From the NCBI RefSeq assembly GCF_001661345.1, contig NW_017962920.1, forward strand, positions 556,368 to 620,367: a DNA stretch of 64,000 nt, in the 5' to 3' direction. A model generated the notes under the pieces. It ran no database searches. It was not told the origin of the DNA and worked only from the letters and a program-made list of their open reading frames with translations. Both the position numbers and the translations under genes were made by a program. This document shows positions 62,101 to 64,000 of this stretch, piece by piece (the first letter of the stretch is position 1; every line of letters begins with the position of its first letter). This DNA is from Ascoidea rubescens DSM 1968 (Eukaryota > Ascomycota > Saccharomycetes > Ascoideales > Ascoideaceae).

Positions 62101-64000
62101 ATCAATAATTCTAATTCTGTGATAACAAACAAGATCTCGTATAATTACTGGTGGAACTTTAAGAATATTCTTTATTGGGAGAATTTAAAATATCCACCAA
62201 TAAGTTATTTTAGTGATGAAGAATTGGCAGATATGGATAAAATAAACCAGAGAATTATTGAAATCTTAAGTAATTTAACTATCTCTACCACTGGCGAAGT
62301 TTTGAAAACGGCAAACTCATTGTCACTTAAAACTCCAAAACACACTAAAGTGTATGATTTTGATGATACGGCTTCATTATTTTCCAACCTAACTATAAAA
62401 ACAAGCAATAGCAGTTTTAGAAGCGAAGTTCATAGCAAAATAATTATGTTTTTGAATGACACAATTCTGAGATTGAAAAGTGAAATTACAGAAATTGATT
62501 CCCAAATCGATCTAGTGACTAAATACATACAGGAGAATTACTATATTGAGAAATTGATTTCATACCCTAATGTCAGCTTAGATAGCTATTGGAATGAGTA
62601 TTATGTTCCAAAAGAACTCACAAGCTTCAAATCGTTATTTGAGTTTAACATGAGAAGTTCGTTACCACTAAATGTTGAGAAAAACCACCAAGAATTTTTG
62701 AAAGGAAACTATGAGAATAACTTGAATACATCAAATATTATAAATCGCACAACTAATGAATCCAGCAGGTGTGACGTCTTACCAAATGAGTTTCAGTCAA
62801 TAGATAGTAATTTCAAGTCGAAAGTTAAAGCTGAGGATATTTATAAGATTTATTATAAAAATCCGTTTGAATCTAGAAAGCCAGGAACAATCAATCAGAA
62901 ATTCAAGGAATTTTATGAAAATAAACACAATAAACAGTGTGAAAAAAATTTATTTAATCAGAAATCAAAGTTACTCATAGGATTACTGGGAGATTTAGAA
63001 GACAAAGAGGTGAAGGATGTTATTACCGAAGAGATTTTGAATGAAAAAAATGAGATTGCATTGACACAAGCTCAGCTAGATAGTTTGGTAAAAGTTAACA
63101 AAGAGTTGTGCCTAATATTGTTCAATAATGTAGATAGAAATGATGAAGAATCATTATATCTAGAAAATGATGTTTCTGATGTCATAATGAACCAACAAAA
63201 GAATGAAGAAAGTTTGGATGAATATGAGCTTGAACAAAATATATATTTTAATTTGGATACCAACTATAGTTATTTGATTTATTCTAATAATACAGATAAA
63301 TCGAATTCAAATTACCACCACTATAAATATCATTATTTCAATTATGATGAAAACTACATTGATATTTTTGAAAACAATTCTGTGATAACAAAAGAGTGGT
63401 TAATTAATCTTAACAGGCGGTTGAAAAAATATCAAAAACAGGTGCATGAAATATTTGATGCGGAATCTAAACTATTCAATCAAAAAAGTTTAGAAATAGA
63501 GAAGGAATCGGGAAAAGAAGTTGATGACAATGATGAGGACAATGAAGATGGGAGCACAGGAGTGTTTCTGCTGACTCGAAATAAGAAAAAAAGCAATAAA
63601 AAGGGCTTTACTAGAAACTTTCGTAGAAGCAAGTCAAAGGAGAAACCTGATAACCAAGTAGAAAATGAAGAACAAATTAAAAAAGCGTTGATTGATAAGC
63701 AAAAAAAACTTAAAGAAGATGAAGAAAAAGACCGAAAATTTCGGGATTTTTTATATGAGAAATATAAAGTTATGCCCAAAATCTCATTAAAACGGCTAAT
63801 TTATTACAATGACATTGTTTGCTTTAATAAGAATCTATCTAAATTTTTGTTAAATAAGCATGAAGAAAAGCAGAAATACCATAGTTATAATAATTACAGC
63901 TTTGCTTATAATCGTAATTATGATTGGAACGGACATGATTATGGAGATACAGAAAAATATTCAGATGATTCACTTGATAACAGTATTATAAATCATAATG
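59191..64000 (+). CDS. FIG4: Fig4-type PtdIns(3,5)P2 5-phosphatase, very large, 3' end beyond the window
   Basis: The frame opens with [13 protein letters not shown] at 59191 and runs open to base 64000 (1603 codons, no stop). It is a Sac-domain phosphoinositide phosphatase. The CX5R signature is complete, C821-VDCLD-R827 ([17 protein letters not shown]), and [34 protein letters not shown] and [15 protein letters not shown] are Fig4-type Sac motifs. Fig4 works in the Fab1-Vac14-Fig4 complex on vacuole and endosome membranes. N-terminal [16 protein letters not shown] opens the conserved part, but a long Asn/Asp/Lys-rich insertion (about 170-330) and another (about 490-560) precede the catalytic half. 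The chain continues at least 650 residues past the Sac core, compared with 879 residues in total for S. cerevisiae Fig4. [15 protein letters not shown] (about 1140) is near the usual Fig4 end. Confidence 0.93.
   Translation, partial: [1603 protein letters not shown]

Noticed and set aside
1-64000. Transposons, LTR elements, retrovirus-like copies or CRISPR
   Set aside because: I saw no transposase, reverse transcriptase, integrase or capsid motif, no long terminal repeats and no regularly spaced direct repeats. Absence is by eye only.

Overview
This is a compact nuclear segment from a budding yeast (Saccharomycotina). It has about 30 protein genes, short intergenic gaps, mostly unsplit reading frames, and two or three genes with a tiny first exon. 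The two clear introns show GTATGT donors, TACTAAC-like branch sites and AG acceptors. A serine tRNA has a short anticodon-loop intron. Coding DNA is very AT-rich and full of Asn/Ser/Lys homopolymers. Most recognised products are close relatives of S. cerevisiae single-copy genes, but their order does not follow S. cerevisiae as far as I can recall, so the species is distant from it. I cannot name the species. CTG codons are rare, so the sequence does not show whether CUG means Leu or Ser.

Layout. 0-5 kb: pirin (cut by the left edge, minus), a minisatellite, MRPL35 (minus) and ERG24 (plus) sharing a promoter. 4.9-14.2 kb: ESP1 separase, then a divergent Rom-type Rho GEF. 14.4-22.1 kb: TRS65 (minus), an unrecognised tandem-repeat protein (plus), a membrane-anchored RBR ubiquitin ligase (minus) and an F-box-like LRR protein (minus). 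22.1-25.2 kb: the longest gene-free stretch. 25.2-34.6 kb: EFM5 (split), a GNAT-like gene, PEF1, a type II membrane protein, AGE2, a four-helix membrane protein, CUE5 and ATP16. 34.8-45.2 kb: an unrecognised coiled-coil protein, LCB2, a second Rom-type GEF, PUF6 and a secreted Asn-rich protein. 45.3-54.4 kb: PEX14, PIS1, an ECM33/SPS2-type GPI protein, a possible spliced microprotein, a conserved fungal protein, tRNA-Ser(UGA) and RAD27. 54.4-64 kb: OSM1, VMA16, PMP3 (split) and FIG4, which runs off the right edge.

The genes form no operon-like unit; they are housekeeping functions. These are lipid and sterol synthesis (ERG24, LCB2, PIS1), endolysosomal and membrane traffic (FIG4, VMA16, AGE2, TRS65, CUE5), cell-wall signalling (two Rho GEFs, ECM33-like), mitochondria (MRPL35, ATP16), translation (EFM5, PUF6), and chromosomes (ESP1, RAD27).

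Composition is uneven. GC-rich islands sit at several gene 5' ends and promoters inside otherwise AT-rich DNA. I see no transposon, LTR element or CRISPR array. The most unusual items are the RBR ligase with an incomplete second RING2 zinc site and a membrane tail, the very large FIG4, the pair of divergent Rho GEFs, and the GC-island/GCAGAA-tract pattern.
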